64,000 nt of DNA, from contig NZ_JAUOPD010000016.1 in NCBI RefSeq assembly GCF_030546745.1, positions 1-64,000 on the forward strand, given 5' to 3'. The position numbers and the translations under genes are program-made. Below are positions 1 through 9,021 of this stretch, piece by piece; the stretch's first letter is position 1, and every line of letters begins with the position of its first letter. Source of the stretch: Thalassotalea sp. 1_MG-2023. GTDB taxonomy: Bacteria > Pseudomonadota > Gammaproteobacteria > Enterobacterales > Alteromonadaceae. The notes under the pieces are model-generated. The model had not been told where the DNA came from. It saw only the letters and a list, made by a program, of their open reading frames with translations, and searched no databases.

Positions 1-75
1 GCAAGAATCCAAGTGCCGCGATCAGAAGGCGTTTACCTTGAACAAAACTCAAACAGCAAAGATCAACACGCTCTA
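1..75. mobile_element. Right end of a MITE-like element (cut by window edge)
   Basis: The segment ends in AAAGATCAACACGCTCTA, identical to the right terminal repeat of the complete copy at 13745-13922. The 12 bases before it (CTCAAACAGC region) also resemble that copy. The final TA fits the TA target duplication seen at other copies. The left end lies outside the window. It stops 30 bp before the aldo/keto reductase start codon, so that gene's promoter must lie in or across the element end. Confidence 0.75.
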
Positions 76-105
76 GTATTGCTGATTTTCGTTATAGGAG
101 ATTTT

Positions 106-1158
106 ATGAAATATGTTCGGTTAGGTAGTAGCTCATTAGAAGTATCGAACGTTTGTTTAGGTACCATGACATGGGGTAAGCAAAACACACAACAAGAAGC
201 CAATGAGCAACTTGATTATGCGCAATACCACGGGGTGAATTTTATCGACACCGCCGAGATGTATGCAGTACCACCTACGGCTGACACTTATGGCAAAACG
301 GAAAAAATCATCGGCCATTATTTACAAGCGAATCCTTCTCGCCGAGAAAATTTAGTTATTGCTACAAAAGCTGCTGGCCCCGGGCTTCAATATATACGAG
401 GTGGTTCAGAAATAACCCGAGAAACCGTTACTCAAGCGGTAAATGATTCACTGATGCGTTTGAACACCGATCACATTGATCTATACCAATTACATTGGCC
501 GAATTATACCTCTCCTCATTTTGCGAAACATTGGCCAAATATGGTTGATTACACTAACGTAAACGCAACAGAAGAAACTGAGAAAATGCATGATATTTTG
601 CGGGGGTTAGCAGATTGTGTTTCAGCCGGAAAAATTCGCTATTGCGGTTTATCAAACGATACGCCTTGGGGAATGAATCAATATATCAAACTGAGCGAAC
701 AGCACAATTTACCGCGAATAGTATCAGTGCAAAATGAATTTAGTTTACTTCATACCAAAGATTGGCCGTATGTGATTGAAAACTGTATCCACGAAGATAT
801 TGCTTATTTACCTTGGTCACCATTAGCCTCTGGTGCGCTGACCGGTAAATACCTGAACGGAAATAGACGAAAAGGGAGTAGATGGACTCTCATGCAACGG
901 CATGGACTTTTTAGAGATACTCCGGCAGTTGAACGTGCAGTTCAAAGTCTTTGTGACATCGCTGAACAAAGAAACCTTTCTTCGACTCAACTGGCACTTG
1001 CTTGGGTTAGCCAAGTGAAAGGGGTAACGTCAACGATTATTGGTGCAACAAATATGACGCAATTAGCTGAAAACATTGCTGCATTTGAACTAACACTTGA
1101 TGAAGAAACAGTGACAAACATTGAGCAATGGTTAAAAAATCACCCTTCCCCTTACTAG
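106..1158 (+). CDS. Aldo/keto reductase, Tas-like
   Basis: The protein is a 350-residue NADPH-dependent aldo/keto reductase of the (alpha/beta)8 barrel superfamily, closest in layout to E. coli Tas. The N-terminal strand and LGTMTWG motif, the catalytic-Asp/Tyr segment FIDTAEMYAV, the Lys in VIATKAAGPG and the His in LYQLHWPN are all visible. The C-terminal cofactor-binding part contains IIGATNMTQL. The frame stays open upstream to position 13, but AGGAG at 96-100 lies 5 bases before the ATG at 106, and the upstream codons come from a MITE end, so 106 is the start. The physiological substrate cannot be read from the sequence. It is a single gene that converges on a PEP-CTERM gene across a shared hairpin. 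Confidence 0.93.
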   Translation: MKYVRLGSSSLEVSNVCLGTMTWGKQNTQQEANEQLDYAQYHGVNFIDTAEMYAVPPTADTYGKTEKIIGHYLQANPSRRENLVIATKAAGPGLQYIRGGSEITRETVTQAVNDSLMRLNTDHIDLYQLHWPNYTSPHFAKHWPNMVDYTNVNATEETEKMHDILRGLADCVSAGKIRYCGLSNDTPWGMNQYIKLSEQHNLPRIVSVQNEFSLLHTKDWPYVIENCIHEDIAYLPWSPLASGALTGKYLNGNRRKGSRWTLMQRHGLFRDTPAVERAVQSLCDIAEQRNLSSTQLALAWVSQVKGVTSTIIGATNMTQLAENIAAFELTLDEETVTNIEQWLKNHPSPY

Positions 1159-1194
1159 ATAAGAAATATTACTAATATAAACCTGTAGAAGAAA

Positions 1195-1225
1195 AAATGC
1201 CTCATGGAGAAGTCATGAGGCATTT
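1195..1225 (-). terminator. Terminator hairpin between convergent genes
   Basis: Perfect 12-bp arms AAATGCCTCATG and CATGAGGCATTT enclose a 7-base loop. Read on the minus strand, the stem is followed by a run of T, so it is mainly the terminator of the PEP-CTERM gene. It may also stop transcription of the reductase gene from the other side. Confidence 0.8.
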
Positions 1226-1242
1226 AGAAGTTGAATGATAAA

Positions 1243-2448
1243 CTACTTGATCTTTTTACGATTCCAGATAAACAATCCTGATCCCAAAGCAAGTAACATC
1301 AGCATAATAGAACTAGGTTCTGGTATTTTCACCGGCGCAATATTTTGCTCGATTGGTGAGGAACCTTTTCGATGACTAACCTCTGAAAACTGCGGTGCTT
1401 TGTTAAAACTATTTTGTGGATTTAATGGTATTTCATCAGTATTTGGTGAATTATTATCACCTGTTGAACCTCCATTGCCACCTTGTTCAGCGTTTGAACT
1501 TCCCGTGTTTATATCATCTAAAGGTGTACCTTGATGTTCATCGCCTACCGTTACATCTTCAAATACATTATCGTTACCTAAACCGTCACCAGCATTATCG
1601 CCGCCTTCAGCTGTTCCACCTTGAGGGTCGGTAGTGCTTTGGCGAAATAACCGTCCCACGGTCTGTTCAGCTATTAAGGCTGCTTTTTCTTTACCTAAAG
1701 TAAGTAAAGCCATAGGTACAGATGCTCCTATCGGCTGTTCAGCAAACGATTCAGCGATATTATTACTTGCGAAAAATACTTGGGTTGCTGGATTCGTTTG
1801 ATTTAAAATTGGGATCAATTGATCAGAAGAGGTGCCAATAGCAAATGAGCGAGTTGTCATATTTTTTTGCGTAAATGCTGTTGAAACTTGTGGGCTAGTT
1901 GGGCTTACTGTAGCAATACGACGATCAAAACTTCCAATATAACTATTACCAACAAAACCCGTTAACCATTGCTGAGTTTCACCAACAATTACCTCACCAA
2001 GCTCTGCAGAAACGAACTGTGGCGCGGCATAAGTATCAATCGCTAATGTCGGTTTATTCACCACATTAATGGTTAATGAAAATTCTGTAGCCCTTACATT
2101 CAACGTGTTAACGACACGAACAGTAACAGCAACATCTTCGTCTACTTCATTAACATAGACAAACAATTCGTTTTCGCTAAAAACGCCTGAAACGGCGTTG
2201 TTATCGCTGATAACTTCAAGAGTACGACCCTGTTGATTTAACTCATCAATAGGAAAAGAAAACATGGTGTTTTCATGGGCTAAAACACTGTTGTTGGCAA
2301 TGCCTAACAGCGAAAAATGTGCATTATCACTGTTAAAGCCTGTTGATGTATTTTGGAAGTCGTAAATATTTGCTGTTACAAAGCTACTATAGCCTAACAA
2401 TAATGCAACACTTAATAAATTACGTACTTTAGATTGATGGTATTTCAC
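1243..2448 (-). CDS. PEP-CTERM sorting domain protein, riboswitch-controlled
   Basis: This is an exported surface protein of about 401 residues with no recognised catalytic domain. The N-terminus MKYHQSKVRNLLSVALLLGY fits a signal peptide. The middle carries beta-rich, cadherin-like sequence (about residues 40-140). Residues about 275-355 form a Gly/Asn/Asp-rich low-complexity linker. The C-terminus has IPEPSSIMLML, a hydrophobic helix and a basic tail (WNRKKIK), the tripartite PEP-CTERM signal that exosortase recognises and cleaves. I prefer the GTG at 2448, which has GAGGA 7-8 bases upstream and gives a normal signal peptide. A longer GTG start at 2478 is possible and adds ten polar residues. 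A c-di-GMP-I riboswitch lies in its leader, so expression probably follows c-di-GMP level. The exosortase gene is not in this window. Confidence 0.85.
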   Translation of the reverse strand: MKYHQSKVRNLLSVALLLGYSSFVTANIYDFQNTSTGFNSDNAHFSLLGIANNSVLAHENTMFSFPIDELNQQGRTLEVISDNNAVSGVFSENELFVYVNEVDEDVAVTVRVVNTLNVRATEFSLTINVVNKPTLAIDTYAAPQFVSAELGEVIVGETQQWLTGFVGNSYIGSFDRRIATVSPTSPQVSTAFTQKNMTTRSFAIGTSSDQLIPILNQTNPATQVFFASNNIAESFAEQPIGASVPMALLTLGKEKAALIAEQTVGRLFRQSTTDPQGGTAEGGDNAGDGLGNDNVFEDVTVGDEHQGTPLDDINTGSSNAEQGGNGGSTGDNNSPNTDEIPLNPQNSFNKAPQFSEVSHRKGSSPIEQNIAPVKIPEPSSIMLMLLALGSGLFIWNRKKIK

Positions 2449-2485
2449 AGGGTGATCCTCGTTTGTGTATACTTTCACATCGTAA

Positions 2486-2502
2486 TAGCGTTTAAAACGC
2501 TA
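2486..2502 (-). promoter_or_regulatory. Palindrome in the riboswitch leader
   Basis: TAGCGTTT-A-AAACGCTA is a perfect 8+1+8 inverted repeat between the GEMM aptamer and the start codon. It could be part of the expression platform. There is no clear T run after it, so a classic transcription terminator is not obvious, and a translational switch is equally possible. Confidence 0.4.
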
Positions 2503-2532
2503 GATTTACAACAGACAAGGATTGGGAAGTTC

Positions 2533-2614
2533 AATTCTCTGCAGCCCCGCTACCATAGTGTATACCTTAGGTCGGAAGCTTTGCGTATATGGGTTTCACC
2601 ATACTTGCCTTTTA
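2533..2614 (-). promoter_or_regulatory. Cyclic di-GMP-I riboswitch (GEMM) aptamer
   Basis: On the minus strand this shows the GEMM-I core in order: AAGGCAAG; a P2 stem GTATGG/CCATATAC closed by a GTGAAA-type loop; the conserved ACGCAAAGCTTCCGACCTAA block; and a P3 arm ending in GGTAGCGGGG. These match the Vc2-type consensus (GCAAAGCCUCCGGCCUAA and GGUAGCGGGG) with few changes. The aptamer lies about 85 bases upstream of the preferred PEP-CTERM start codon, on the same strand. The family binds c-di-GMP. Whether this one turns expression on or off cannot be told from the sequence. Confidence 0.92.
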
Positions 2615-2895
2615 AAATTACCCTTCGATAATAATCCTAAATTGGTAAACCGTCAATAAAACGATCGAATTGTTTATAAAAGCATCAATCGTGCCAACAG
2701 CTAAATTTTTACTTTCAGCGTATAAATACCCTTTTAGCTCATTGCGTTAGAAAATAAAAACCTGACTTCACTATTAATATTTCATAACAACAAATTAACG
2801 CTATTAACAAACCGTTGATATTTATATTTTATACAATATACTTAATAGTGTATTTTACATACAAACTATAAAAACAATGAATTAAAGGAAACACA

Positions 2896-5238
2896 GTGAA
2901 AACACCTCTACAAATACTCTGTGCTGGTTTGGCATTTAGCACTTGCGTCGGTTATACCGCAGCTGAAAATGCAAACCCAACAGCACCAACACTTTCTAAA
3001 GCCTCGGCAAAACCATTAATTACAGCGCATTCAGCTAAAAAAGTACAAGCTGTTAAACAAACCGATATCAGTCCTCCAAGACAGGTATCGCCTAAACAAT
3101 TTGAACAACTATTGCAGTCAAAGCAAACATTAAACGATCATTATCGAACTAAGCCAAGTACGCAAAACCGCTCTATGCAAACGCCTATTAAAGCTAAACT
3201 AAATAACGGCTGTAGCAGTGTAAATGAATTACAATCCTTAACAGGTGATGCGTTAGTAAATGCAGTCATTAACGGTGACTTGAATTCATGTCTTTATGGA
3301 TTATTCGACGCAAACCTTGTTGGCACCTCAGTCTTTTCAGATCAAAGCTTACAGACAATTGCTGATGCGATGTCAGATTTACTGTCTGATGGTTACGACG
3401 GTACAGATGTAACTAAAGCCGCTCAATTAGAAAAATTAGTGATTTATTTACGAGCAATGTTTTGGGCTGAATGGGGCACAAATAGAGTGTTCGATGGTCA
3501 ATTTACCAGTTCATTAACTAACGTATTTAACCAATATTTCTCCGGACAAAACTTTGTTAATTACAATGGCGAAGCAACCAGAGATTTCATGGTTAGATAT
3601 GAAATGCTTATTTTATTACGTAGCTCTGGCACAAGTAACCTCCCGTATTTAGTACGATTAACAGAAAGCCTACTTGGGTATGCTTCAACCGTTAATCGGG
3701 CTGATGATTGGGGTGTTTACTATGAAGAGAATGGCGTTACTCAGATCCTGACACATTTATTTAATACCTCAAGTGAAGATGCAAGTGCATTGGAACAATT
3801 GGTACAAAATCAACCTGAATTACTGACAAATTTATCTTCTTTTGTGTTAAACGAAGGTCAATGGCTGGTTGGTCACACACGAGAATATCAATGGGGTGAT
3901 AGTGTTAATGAGCTCGCTCGCTTTTTAAAGTTTGGTGGCGTAATTGCTGATACTATTAGACCAACCATTATTACGATACTGAATAATTACGATTACCAAG
4001 GTGCTGGCAGCACAGGCTGGTTAAAAGCTCAAACAGCTGTGATGGCTTATGATTCAGAAAATTGTGATCTATACGGCAACGCCTGTAGTTTCGATTTAGA
4101 AGCAGCCGTTTTATCGGGCAGCCATACCTGTAGCACAACGTTAAAATTACGCTACCAAGAACCCATCAATGAAAGTAATCGTGATCAAATTTGTGTACAG
4201 CTTGCTGAACAAGAAACCGCTTTTCATCAAATGTTTCAAACAGCTAAAGATACGCCAGTAGCTAACGATCATAATACTGACCTAGAAGTCGTTATTTTTA
4301 GTTCATACACTGATTATGACAACTACGCAGGTACTTTCTTCGGAATTGATACCGACAATGGTGGCATGTATTTAGAAGGTAACCCTGCTACACCAGGTAA
4401 TCAAGCACGCTTTATTGCACACCAAGCGACCTGGTTGCCGACGTTCCAAGTGTGGAATTTACAACATGAATACGTTCATTATCTAGATGGGCGGTTCAAC
4501 CTATGGGGTAGCTTTTCAGATCAACCAGATAACAGTGTTTGGTGGAGTGAAGGGTTAGCTGAGTATCTTTCTCAACCTAACAACAACAGTAATGCATTAG
4601 CTGTTGCTGCAAGTAAAACCTACACGTTGAGTGAACTATTCCAAACCACTTATGCTAATGGCAATACAGAGAGAATTTATCATTGGGGCTATTTAGCAAC
4701 ACGTTTTATGATGGAGCAAAACCGTACCGAGATCGATAACACATTATTACCTACGCTTCGTGCAGCTAAATATGTGGTTTCTGAAGCGGAATGTTCATTC
4801 GATTGGAGTTGGAAAACAAAAACAGAAGCCATCGAAAATAATTGGTACTGGGCATATGACGATAGTGAATGGGCAAGTGGCAGCTGGGTTTGGACATGTG
4901 GTCAACCGAATGTTGAACAACCAGAGCTACCTAATTATACACCTTATCAAGATATTATAACGGCATGGGGCGTCAACTTTGATGCACAATTTAACGAATG
5001 GTTAGATTGTATTATCGCAGGCAATGGTGAATGCCAAGCTATAGCACATAACCCTGCTGATATTGACGGTAACCAACACGTTGATAGCCGTGACCTTGCA
5101 GCTTTTAGTTTAATGCTGCGTCAACAAAATAATTTATCGCTAGATTACGACTTTAATCAAGACGGTACCGTTGATATACGAGACATCCGCAGCATGATGG
5201 CATTATGTGATCAAGCCCGCTGTGCAATTATCCAATAA
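2896..5238 (+). CDS. Secreted M9 collagenase-like metalloprotease with C-terminal dockerin
   Basis: The gene encodes a 780-residue exported zinc protease of the M9 (Vibrio/Clostridium collagenase) type. A signal peptide (residues 1-23) and a Lys/Gln-rich spacer precede an all-helical M9 N-terminal activator-like region (about 105-410). The catalytic domain holds the zinc motif HEYVH (His524, Glu525, His528), and EGLAEY supplies the third ligand, Glu556. The 32-residue spacing between first and last ligand is the collagenase one. Residues about 722-772 contain two Asp-rich EF-hand-like repeats, DIDGNQHVDSRD and DFNQDGTVDIRD, typical of a type I dockerin. The start is GTG at 2896, preceded by AAAGGAA. 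The next gene, 15 bp downstream, encodes a cohesin-domain protein, the natural partner of a dockerin. The substrate (collagen or another matrix protein) is inferred from the family only. Confidence 0.92.
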   Translation: MKTPLQILCAGLAFSTCVGYTAAENANPTAPTLSKASAKPLITAHSAKKVQAVKQTDISPPRQVSPKQFEQLLQSKQTLNDHYRTKPSTQNRSMQTPIKAKLNNGCSSVNELQSLTGDALVNAVINGDLNSCLYGLFDANLVGTSVFSDQSLQTIADAMSDLLSDGYDGTDVTKAAQLEKLVIYLRAMFWAEWGTNRVFDGQFTSSLTNVFNQYFSGQNFVNYNGEATRDFMVRYEMLILLRSSGTSNLPYLVRLTESLLGYASTVNRADDWGVYYEENGVTQILTHLFNTSSEDASALEQLVQNQPELLTNLSSFVLNEGQWLVGHTREYQWGDSVNELARFLKFGGVIADTIRPTIITILNNYDYQGAGSTGWLKAQTAVMAYDSENCDLYGNACSFDLEAAVLSGSHTCSTTLKLRYQEPINESNRDQICVQLAEQETAFHQMFQTAKDTPVANDHNTDLEVVIFSSYTDYDNYAGTFFGIDTDNGGMYLEGNPATPGNQARFIAHQATWLPTFQVWNLQHEYVHYLDGRFNLWGSFSDQPDNSVWWSEGLAEYLSQPNNNSNALAVAASKTYTLSELFQTTYANGNTERIYHWGYLATRFMMEQNRTEIDNTLLPTLRAAKYVVSEAECSFDWSWKTKTEAIENNWYWAYDDSEWASGSWVWTCGQPNVEQPELPNYTPYQDIITAWGVNFDAQFNEWLDCIIAGNGECQAIAHNPADIDGNQHVDSRDLAAFSLMLRQQNNLSLDYDFNQDGTVDIRDIRSMMALCDQARCAIIQ

Positions 5239-5253
5239 TCCAAGGAATATATT

Positions 5254-5808
5254 ATGAAATCATTATTTATCAGTTTACTTACGTTTTTCGCCTTCAATAG
5301 CCAAGCGACACTGCTAGAACTCAAAGTAGATCAAGCATCGTATCAAGAAGGTGACACGGTAACAGCAACTATTGTCGCTAAAAACTTTCCCTATACCTTA
5401 GGTGGTTTCGCAGGTGAAGTAAGTTTTGATGACAATGCATTAGCGTTAACAAGCTGGCAGTTTGGTCAAGGTTTTGATGACGGTTTCGGTAGTTTCTCTT
5501 ATGCCGATGATAGTGTTTCAGGTTCACTTTATCTTGAAGACTACGCTTATATATTTGCTGATGAGCCGACCATCATTGCAAACCAAGGTAGTGAATTCGT
5601 ACTTGCCAGTATACAATTTTCCGCGATAGGTACAGGCCAACAATCATTATCTTTACTTAATGGTGTTGAAGTACTTAGTTTTGATAATACGATGTTAGAA
5701 CAACTTCAAGGCATGTCTGTGACTTTTGATGTTACTTCGGTACCAACACCAGCAAGTATTGCCCTATTTAGTTTAGCGTTATTATTACTTCGCAGAGTAA
5801 AACGTTAA
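5254..5808 (+). CDS. Cohesin-domain protein with PEP-CTERM-like anchor
   Basis: This 184-residue exported protein has a signal peptide at 1-18 (cut near SQA-T). Residues about 20-160 are a beta-sandwich with the cohesin pattern: LELKVDQASYQEGDTVTATI at the start, the GFAGEVSFDDNALAL strand, and ASIQFSAIGTGQQSL near the end. The C-terminus, VPTPASIALFSLALLLLRR, has the three-part exosortase signal, with PTP in place of PEP. It is cotranscribed 15 bp behind the dockerin-bearing protease. The simplest reading is that it holds the protease on the cell surface through cohesin-dockerin binding. A strong hairpin follows the gene. The binding is inferred and the domain calls rest on residue patterns. 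Confidence 0.85.
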   Translation: MKSLFISLLTFFAFNSQATLLELKVDQASYQEGDTVTATIVAKNFPYTLGGFAGEVSFDDNALALTSWQFGQGFDDGFGSFSYADDSVSGSLYLEDYAYIFADEPTIIANQGSEFVLASIQFSAIGTGQQSLSLLNGVEVLSFDNTMLEQLQGMSVTFDVTSVPTPASIALFSLALLLLRRVKR

Positions 5809-5831
5809 TTTAACGTATTACTGTTAAACTT

Positions 5832-5866
5832 TTCACGAGGTTAATTTAGTTATTTAACCTCGTGAA
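5832..5866 (+). terminator. Terminator hairpin after the cohesin gene
   Basis: A perfect 13-bp stem, TTCACGAGGTTAA with TTAACCTCGTGAA, encloses a 9-base loop and is followed by ttactttta. It ends the protease-cohesin operon. Confidence 0.75.
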
Positions 5867-6206
5867 TTACTTTTACACATTTAACACTCAGTACACCCCT
5901 CTCCTTTCTGTGTTACAACCCCATATTTTTCACAACTATTTTTTATGCGTTATTAATTTCTTGCTCACTTTTCATCTCATCGTCTATTTTTTATAGTAAC
6001 TAACGTGTGCTGAAAGTTACGTTTTCATTTCTATCGTAAAGCTCACAGGCCAAAATGACGTAATTAAACACCATTTTTAGCTTGTTATTTTATATAGAAG
6101 TATAAAACAAAAACATGAAACTCATTATTTTATTGGAATTTTTGCTTTGTTTTGCGTAAAGTAAAGAAATCAATTTGTTGTAATAAAATTACATTTAGGT
6201 GTTATC
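5867..6206. other. Gene-free stretch upstream of ppc
   Basis: This AT-rich leader and promoter region has no open frame of note, no riboswitch motif that I recognise and no repeat shared with other parts of the window. AGGTG at 6197-6201 is the likely ribosome binding site of ppc. Confidence 0.5.
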
Positions 6207-8768
6207 ATGCTAGAAACAATTTCTAATAATGTACGAAAATTGGGCGAAGCTCTTGGCCAAACCATCGCCAACGACAAAGGTCAAAAATGGGTCGATGACA
6301 TAGAAGCTATTCGTCATTTATCAAAAGAAGTCTCTAACGGTAACGAAGAAGCCTTAACAGCGCTTCAAGATAAATTCCGTGCATATGATGCTGATGAACT
6401 TATTGTCCATGCAAGGGCATTTAGTCAATTTTTGAATTTAGCCAACATTGCAGAACAGCAATATACAGCAAGTGAAAAAGGGTTAGCTGAACTTGACTTA
6501 CCCCACCCACTCGATGATTTAAAAGAAAAGTTGAGCGATAAACCGGCACATATTATAGAAAAAGCAATTTCACAATTAGAAATTGAATTAGTGTTAACAG
6601 CTCACCCTACCGAAGTTAATCGCCGTACTTTTATTCATAAATATCATGAAATTGCCCAAGCACTCGACAATAACGATAATGTGCTCGGTGATCGCATCAA
6701 TGAACTAATAGAACAAGCATGGCATACCCAAGAAATACGTAACAACCGCCCTTCTCCATTAGATGAATCTCGTTGGGGCTTAAACACAATCAGCGATAGT
6801 TTATGGCATGCAGTGCCTGATTTTGTTCGAGAGCTTGACCAATTTAGCCAAGAAAAAATAGGCAAGCCGCTTCCTGAAACATGCGTACCATTAACGATGG
6901 CTAGTTGGATGGCAGGGGATCGTGACGGTAACCCTTTTGTCACGGCAAAATTAAGTGAACAAGCCATTTTACAAGCAAGATTAATGGCTGCTCAATTATA
7001 CCTACAAGATTTTGAAACCTTGTATTTAGAACTATCGATGGGAAAAGCAACATCTGACTTAGTTGAAAATGATGTAAATGAAATAGGCCCATACCGACAA
7101 GCATTGAAACCTGTGATTGAAAAGTTACAGCGCTCAGTATCGTTATTAGAGTCAAACATTACCGAAGGTGCGATCGCAAGCTCCAGTGAGCTGTATTTGC
7201 CATTAAAACAGTGCCGAGACAGCTTATTAGCGGTTGGTTTAACACGCATAGCAAATTCTCATATCATTGATTTAATGCGAAAAGTGCAATGCTTTGGCAT
7301 TTCATTAGTAAAACTTGATGTCAGACAACACAGCGAACGTCACGATACGGCACTTGCTGAAATTCTAACGTCTTTAGGTTTGGGTGATTATCTTCAATGG
7401 TCAGAAGATGAAAGGGTTGACTTTTTATTAACTGAAATTAACAACCCAAGACCACTGATCCCCAATAAAGCTTGGAGCCAAGAAACACAAGAAGTTCTCG
7501 ACACCTTTGATTTTATTGCAAAACAACCTAGGGAAGTGATGGGAATTTACATCATCTCGATGGCGAGTAAAGTCAGCGACGTTTTATTAGTAAACTTATT
7601 CTTGAAAACTGCCAATGTTTCGTGGCAAATGCCTATCGCGCCGTTGTTTGAAACACTTGATGATTTAAACAATGCGCCTAAAGTTATGGATGATTTGTTA
7701 ACGATTAAAGAGTACAAAACCCGCTGTGATAACAAACACTTTGTTATGATAGGTTATAGTGATTCAGCTAAAGATGCTGGCGTATTGGCGGCAGCGTGGG
7801 GTCAATACCACTCTCAAGAAGCCTTGGTTAATGTATTTAAAAACCATGATACTGTGCTTAAGTTATTTCATGGTCGTGGCGGTACAATCGGTCGCGGTGG
7901 TGGCCCAGCACATGCCGCTATTGCATCACAGCCACCAGGTACCTTAGATGGAGGCTTACGAGTTACCGAACAAGGCGAGACGATTCGCTATAAATTTGGT
8001 TTACCAAGCCTTGCAGTTCGAAGCCTGCATTTATACGCAAGCGCAATACTTGATAGTTTGATCACTCCTCCATTAACACCAAGTGATGAATGGCGCGAAT
8101 TAATGGGCAAGCTTGCCACTGAAAGTTGTGATATTTATCGTCATTATGTACAAGAAGAACCTGATTTTGTACGTTATTTTCGTCAGGCAACTCCTGAACA
8201 AGAACTTGCATCACTGCCATTAGGCTCTCGACCAAGCAAAAGAAAGGTCGACGGCGGTATTGAGTCACTTAGAGCGATTCCTTGGATCTTTGCTTGGAGT
8301 CAAAACCGTTTAGTATTACCAAGTTGGCTAGGCTTAGGACAAACACTAGCCAATGCAAACGAAAAAGACGCAAAAACGATTCAAACCATGTTGACCGAAT
8401 GGCGTTATTTCAGAGCAAGGTTATCACTGATTGAAATGGTGTATTTAAAATCTGAACCTCAAATTTCAGCTTTATATGATCAAGCGCTTGTAGAACCAGA
8501 ATTGCATAATATTGGTGAAACATTAAGGTCTCAGTTAGCCAAAGATAAACAAACCGTTTTATCATTATTGTCTCAAGAACACATCATGGAATCTGACCCA
8601 TGGAATTTAAATTCATTCAAACTGCGTCAGCCGTATTTATTACCGCTTCATCTGATGCAAATTGAAGTGTTATCACGCTTACGCCAATCACCTGACAAAA
8701 TAAAAAATGAACAAGTGTTAACCGTGACCATGGCAGGTATTGCTACAGGGTTAAGAAATACCGGCTAG
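6207..8768 (+). CDS. ppc: Phosphoenolpyruvate carboxylase
   Basis: The enzyme carboxylates phosphoenolpyruvate with bicarbonate to oxaloacetate, refilling the TCA cycle in the cytoplasm. The protein is intact at 853 residues, close to the usual bacterial length of about 880. The catalytic histidine lies in LTAHPTEVNRR (His133). The Gly-rich active-site loop HGRGGTIGRGGGPAHAA starts at His555. The PEP-binding segment GYSDSAKDAG and the invariant C-terminal RNTG are present. The gene stands alone, with hairpins on both sides, and starts at ATG 6207 behind AGGTG. Confidence 0.98.
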   Translation: MLETISNNVRKLGEALGQTIANDKGQKWVDDIEAIRHLSKEVSNGNEEALTALQDKFRAYDADELIVHARAFSQFLNLANIAEQQYTASEKGLAELDLPHPLDDLKEKLSDKPAHIIEKAISQLEIELVLTAHPTEVNRRTFIHKYHEIAQALDNNDNVLGDRINELIEQAWHTQEIRNNRPSPLDESRWGLNTISDSLWHAVPDFVRELDQFSQEKIGKPLPETCVPLTMASWMAGDRDGNPFVTAKLSEQAILQARLMAAQLYLQDFETLYLELSMGKATSDLVENDVNEIGPYRQALKPVIEKLQRSVSLLESNITEGAIASSSELYLPLKQCRDSLLAVGLTRIANSHIIDLMRKVQCFGISLVKLDVRQHSERHDTALAEILTSLGLGDYLQWSEDERVDFLLTEINNPRPLIPNKAWSQETQEVLDTFDFIAKQPREVMGIYIISMASKVSDVLLVNLFLKTANVSWQMPIAPLFETLDDLNNAPKVMDDLLTIKEYKTRCDNKHFVMIGYSDSAKDAGVLAAAWGQYHSQEALVNVFKNHDTVLKLFHGRGGTIGRGGGPAHAAIASQPPGTLDGGLRVTEQGETIRYKFGLPSLAVRSLHLYASAILDSLITPPLTPSDEWRELMGKLATESCDIYRHYVQEEPDFVRYFRQATPEQELASLPLGSRPSKRKVDGGIESLRAIPWIFAWSQNRLVLPSWLGLGQTLANANEKDAKTIQTMLTEWRYFRARLSLIEMVYLKSEPQISALYDQALVEPELHNIGETLRSQLAKDKQTVLSLLSQEHIMESDPWNLNSFKLRQPYLLPLHLMQIEVLSRLRQSPDKIKNEQVLTVTMAGIATGLRNTG

Positions 8769-8801
8769 TCACTATTATACTCAAGGTACATCATTAGACA
8801 T

Positions 8802-8837
8802 GAGCGTTATTGAATGCATTTTCAATAACGCTCTTTC
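8802..8837 (+). terminator. Terminator of ppc
   Basis: A 13-bp stem, GAGCGTTATTGAA with TTCAATAACGCTC, and a 6-base loop are followed by TTTCA. It lies about 35 bp after the ppc stop codon. Confidence 0.8.
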
Positions 8838-9021
8838 ACTATAAACTGGCATTTCGACCTATATCAACACCATCAAGCACTTAGCGCTTACCCTACCATT
8901 AACACTGAAACTAAACATTTAACAATTTTGAAACATATTGCAACACCAAATATACAAGTCGACTTTTTATTTTGAGTAACTTTCGGTATCATGCAGCGCT
9001 TTTCAACTAAAAAATAGTTAT

